Assembly: GCF_030817835.1 (NCBI RefSeq)
Contig: NZ_JAUSZR010000001.1
Coordinates: 3,100,001-3,164,000 of the forward strand
Origin: Pseudarthrobacter sp. W1I19
Lineage (GTDB): Bacteria; Actinomycetota; Actinomycetes; Actinomycetales; Micrococcaceae
Direction of reading: 5' to 3'
Length of the DNA: 64,000 bases
The notes beneath the pieces are model-generated. The model had not been told where the DNA came from. It searched no databases and was given only the letters and a program-made list of their open reading frames with translations. Shown here one piece after another: positions 61,664-64,000 of this stretch. The translations under genes and the position numbers were made by a program. The stretch's first letter is position 1; each line of letters starts with the position of its first letter.

Positions 61664-62887
61664 ATGGTGGCGGAATCGCCTAGCTCCATCAAGAATGAAG
61701 TGGTCGGCGGACGTTATCGGTTGGGTGAGGTCATTGGCCGCGGCGGGATGTCATCGGTCTACTGCGCCCGGGACGAGAACCTAGGCCGCGACGTTGCCCT
61801 CAAACTCTTCGCCCCGCAGGCGCCGGACGCCGACGAGCTGAAACGCCAGGAAGCGGAAATCCAGCTTCTCGCGACGCTCAACCATCCCGGCCTGGTGACA
61901 CTCTTTGACGCCGGCATCGACGACCGCATACCCGACGAGCCCAGGCCCTTCCTCACCATGGAACTGGTGGAGGGCCAGGACCTGCGGACCCGGATCCGGC
62001 ACAGCCGCGTCCCCCTCGAGGAACTCTCGGTCATCGGGGCCGGCATCGCCGACGCCCTGGCCTACGTTCACGGCCTGGGAATCATCCACCGTGACATCAA
62101 GCCCGCCAACATCCTGCTGGTACAGATCCGCCCCGGCGAGCCGCTGCGGCCCAAGCTCACGGACTTCGGCATCGCCAGGATCGCGGATGCCACCCGCCTG
62201 ACCGCTACGGGAACCATGGTGGGCACGGCCGCTTACCTCAGCCCGGAGCAGGCCCTTGGCCAGCCCCTCTCCCCAGCCTCGGACATCTATTCCCTGGGAC
62301 TGGTGCTGCTTGAGTGCGTCAAGGGCACCGTTGAATACCCGGGCGGTGCGGTGGAGTCGGCGGTGGCCCGCCTGCACCGCGCACCGGAAATACCCGAGGA
62401 TTTGCCCACAGAATGGGCTGATTTGATCCGCTCCATGACAGCCATCGAGCCGCTGGAACGCCCCGCCGCGGCGGACATTGAAACTGCCCTCCGGCAGGCT
62501 CTGGTTTCCCCCGCCTCCACGCCCGGGGAGCTCGTTCCGGAAACCACCCGGGTCCTGCCGGCCATGCCGTTCCACCCTCCGTCCATCACCGCGGAAGAGT
62601 CGCTGGACGAACTGCGGGAAGCAGCGGAACCTGCAAACGAAGCCTCTCTGGAGGCACCGGAAGCAGGAACCAAGGGCAAACGCCCCGGAAAGAAACCGTC
62701 CGGCGCGTCCCGTGGCAGGAGGGTCTGGGTGGCCGTGGTTCTGGGGGTCCTGGTGCTGGCAGCAGCTGCAGCGGCCGTGCTGGTGAGCCTGAACGCCCAG
62801 TCCACGCCCGACGTCGTGCCTTACCCAACAGTGACCGGTGTCCTGGGCGACCACCTGGAGGAGCTCCAGAAGAGCGTGGAACCGTGA
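61664..62887 (+). CDS. Membrane-anchored Ser/Thr protein kinase
   Basis: 407 aa eukaryotic-type kinase. Gly loop GRGGMSSVY near 25-33, ATP Lys47 (VALKLF), catalytic HRDIKPAN at 142-149 and DFG at 167-169, SPEQA activation-segment end near 193. A cytoplasmic juxtamembrane stretch rich in Glu, Lys and Pro leads to one helix (354-376) and a short outside tail of 30 residues without PASTA domains. ATG 61664 has GGGAGG 6 nt upstream. Overlaps the lipoprotein gene by 4 nt. Confidence 0.93.
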   Translation: MVAESPSSIKNEVVGGRYRLGEVIGRGGMSSVYCARDENLGRDVALKLFAPQAPDADELKRQEAEIQLLATLNHPGLVTLFDAGIDDRIPDEPRPFLTMELVEGQDLRTRIRHSRVPLEELSVIGAGIADALAYVHGLGIIHRDIKPANILLVQIRPGEPLRPKLTDFGIARIADATRLTATGTMVGTAAYLSPEQALGQPLSPASDIYSLGLVLLECVKGTVEYPGGAVESAVARLHRAPEIPEDLPTEWADLIRSMTAIEPLERPAAADIETALRQALVSPASTPGELVPETTRVLPAMPFHPPSITAEESLDELREAAEPANEASLEAPEAGTKGKRPGKKPSGASRGRRVWVAVVLGVLVLAAAAAAVLVSLNAQSTPDVVPYPTVTGVLGDHLEELQKSVEP

Positions 62888-63393
62888 GGCTGATGAACGC
62901 CGAATGGCGGCCATCGCTGGCCATGGCGGTAACGGCGGCTGTACTGGCCGCCGGCCTGTTGGCCGGCTGCGGCACCACAGACGCAAGCCTGCAGCCGAGC
63001 GCCGCGCGGCAACTCCAGGCGCGGGTCCTGGAAGTGAGCGAGGCCTCCTCCCGGAACGATCCCGCTGCGGCGCTGAAGGCCTTGGAAAACCTTGAGTCTG
63101 ACCTGGCCGCCGCGCAAAGCAAGGGGCAGGTTTCAAAGGAACGGCAGCAGACCATTACTACCATCGCCGCGGCCGTCCGCGCCGACCTCAATGACGCGGT
63201 TGCCGCGGCAGCAGCCAAGGCAGCGGATGAGGCGCGCGTCGCTGAGGAGGCGGCTGCCGCCCAGGCCTCCCGGGAAGCCGCACAAAAGGAGGCAGCCGCC
63301 CAGACGCCTGCTCCGGCACCAGCTCCGGCCACCGGTAAAGATGACGGTGACGGCGACGACAAGAAGGGCAACGGGGGCAAGGGCAAGGACTAG
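62884..63393 (+). CDS. Alanine-rich lipoprotein, kinase partner candidate
   Basis: 169 aa. Lipobox GLLAGC (Cys about 29). Residues 35-140 are Ala/Glu/Lys-rich heptads, a probable coiled coil (for example RADLNDAVAAAAAKAADEAR). The tail is Pro/Ala then Asp/Lys/Gly-rich. GTG 62884 overlaps the kinase stop (GTGA), so translation is coupled. Unknown family. It may be an extracytoplasmic sensor for the kinase whose own outside domain is minimal (inference). Confidence 0.8.
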   Translation: MRLMNAEWRPSLAMAVTAAVLAAGLLAGCGTTDASLQPSAARQLQARVLEVSEASSRNDPAAALKALENLESDLAAAQSKGQVSKERQQTITTIAAAVRADLNDAVAAAAAKAADEARVAEEAAAAQASREAAQKEAAAQTPAPAPAPATGKDDGDGDDKKGNGGKGKD

Positions 63394-63484
63394 GGCGGTC
63401 TCTTAATCAAAAGCGCACGACGACGGTCCGCCGGCTGCTGCGCCACGCGAAAGCCCAGCCGCACGACAAACCAGCCACAGACAA

Positions 63485-63520
63485 AGAGGCGGTGTCCCGG
63501 ATATCCGGGACACCGCCTCT
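63485..63520 (-). terminator. Terminator after isocitrate dehydrogenase
   Basis: A 36-bp perfect palindrome (AGAGGCGGTGTCCCGGAT plus its complement) 35 nt past the stop; on the minus strand it is followed by TTGTCTG. Confidence 0.8.
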
Positions 63521-63555
63521 TGGCGTTGCCTGTTCAGAGCTTGGGCAGCCCTGCC

Positions 63556-64000
63556 CTAGCTCAGGGTGGCGAGGACCTTGTTCAGCGTGGCTGACGGACG
63601 CATCACGGAGGAAGCCTTCGCGTCGTCCGGGCGGTAGTAGCCTCCGATGTCCACGGGTGAGCCCTGGACCTCGGCCAGCTCGCCCACAATCGTCTCCTCC
63701 TTGGAGGAAAGCTCGCCTGCGATGGAGCTGAACGAGGCGGCCAGCTCGGCGTCGTCCGTCTGCTTGGCCAGCTCTTCCGCCCAGAAGCGAGCCAGGTAGT
63801 AGTGGCTGCCCCGGTTGTCCAGTTCACCGGCACGGCGGCTCGGGGACTTGTTCTCCAGCAGGAAGGTGCCGGTGGCGCGATCCAGGGTGTCAGCCAGGAC
63901 CTGGGCGCGGGCGTTGCCCGTAGTGGTGGCCAGGTGCTCGAAGCTGACGGCCAGGGCCAGGAACTCGCCCAGGCTGTCCCAGCGCAGGTGGTTTTCCTTG
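63556..64000 (-). CDS. icd: Monomeric NADP isocitrate dehydrogenase (C-terminal part)
   Basis: The last 147 codons are present; the gene continues beyond the right edge. The frame reads [20 protein letters not shown], then [20 protein letters not shown] and ends [17 protein letters not shown] before TAG. These segments are characteristic of the 80-kDa monomeric enzyme, which converts isocitrate to 2-oxoglutarate with NADP and is usual in Arthrobacter and Corynebacterium. Confidence 0.93.
   Translation of the reverse strand, partial: KENHLRWDSLGEFLALAVSFEHLATTTGNARAQVLADTLDRATGTFLLENKSPSRRAGELDNRGSHYYLARFWAEELAKQTDDAELAASFSSIAGELSSKEETIVGELAEVQGSPVDIGGYYRPDDAKASSVMRPSATLNKVLATLS

Overview
The window is high-GC chromosomal DNA from a Gram-positive actinobacterium, most likely Arthrobacter or Pseudarthrobacter (Micrococcaceae). 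Supporting signs are the gene order mazG / eno / ftsB-divIC / DUF501 / ppx, an sdhCDAB operon with short GTG/ATG-led membrane subunits, a monomeric NADP isocitrate dehydrogenase, a mycosin-like protease, an LAxTG-type wall anchor, a tRNA without encoded CCA, and many genes whose start codon lies 6-8 nt after a TANNNT -10 box (probable leaderless mRNAs). I see no phage, insertion sequence, CRISPR array, rRNA or plasmid origin. No intergenic gap exceeds about 300 bp. The assignment rests on reading motifs and gene order; no database search was run.

Layout. 1-450: start of a lipoprotein gene running off the left edge, then tRNA-Leu(UAA). 469-4529: ACT-GNAT fusion, type II NADH dehydrogenase, mycosin-like subtilase. 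4536-8294: ppx, DUF501, ftsB/divIC and eno, all on the minus strand. 8428-19088: a long minus-strand nucleoside uptake and salvage operon (BmpA-type lipoprotein, ATPase, two permeases, cdd, deoA, two DedA proteins, adenosine deaminase, mazG). 19344-21298: ohrR-ohr-quinone reductase peroxide module with a perfect 22-bp operator. 21359-23767: M20 amidohydrolase and manC. 24032-27569: sdhCDAB. 27723-32327: a hydrolase, then a divergent sugar-binding lipoprotein and a large glycosidase-like gene flanking LacI-type operators. 32339-36590: BrkB/YihY membrane protein, 2'-5' RNA ligase-like protein, trpS, xth, a membrane protein. 36720-39380: a Drr/Nod-type ABC exporter. 39515-44081: one-carbon genes folD-glyA diverging from purU, then a methyltransferase and a gamma-carbonic anhydrase. 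44114-49915: amine oxidase, APC permease, PucR regulator, nitrilase-family amidase. 50121-55484: ROK regulator plus a ChvE/GguAB-type monosaccharide transporter. 55572-58362: secreted pectate lyase diverging from a Gfo/Idh/MocA oxidoreductase. 58534-63393: two exported low-complexity proteins (one with an array of 132- and 129-bp repeats and an LAxTG anchor) and a Ser/Thr kinase overlapping a lipoprotein gene. The right edge holds the C-terminus of isocitrate dehydrogenase.

How the genes work together. The clearest unreported-looking signal is a dispersed plant-polysaccharide regulon: a 19-bp element lies at the promoter of the pectate lyase and, with one base changed, at the promoter of the orphan sugar-binding lipoprotein 27 kb away, and its palindromic core GAAACCGGTTTC recurs at the promoter of the adjacent glycosidase-like gene. 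Separately, the ROK regulator and the ChvE-type transporter share a box that covers the -35 hexamer of each promoter. The OhrR operator covers the -35 of the ohrR promoter. The nucleoside operon couples import (ABC), deamination and phosphorolysis (cdd, deoA, add), with a strong internal terminator after the binding-protein gene that probably sets stoichiometry.
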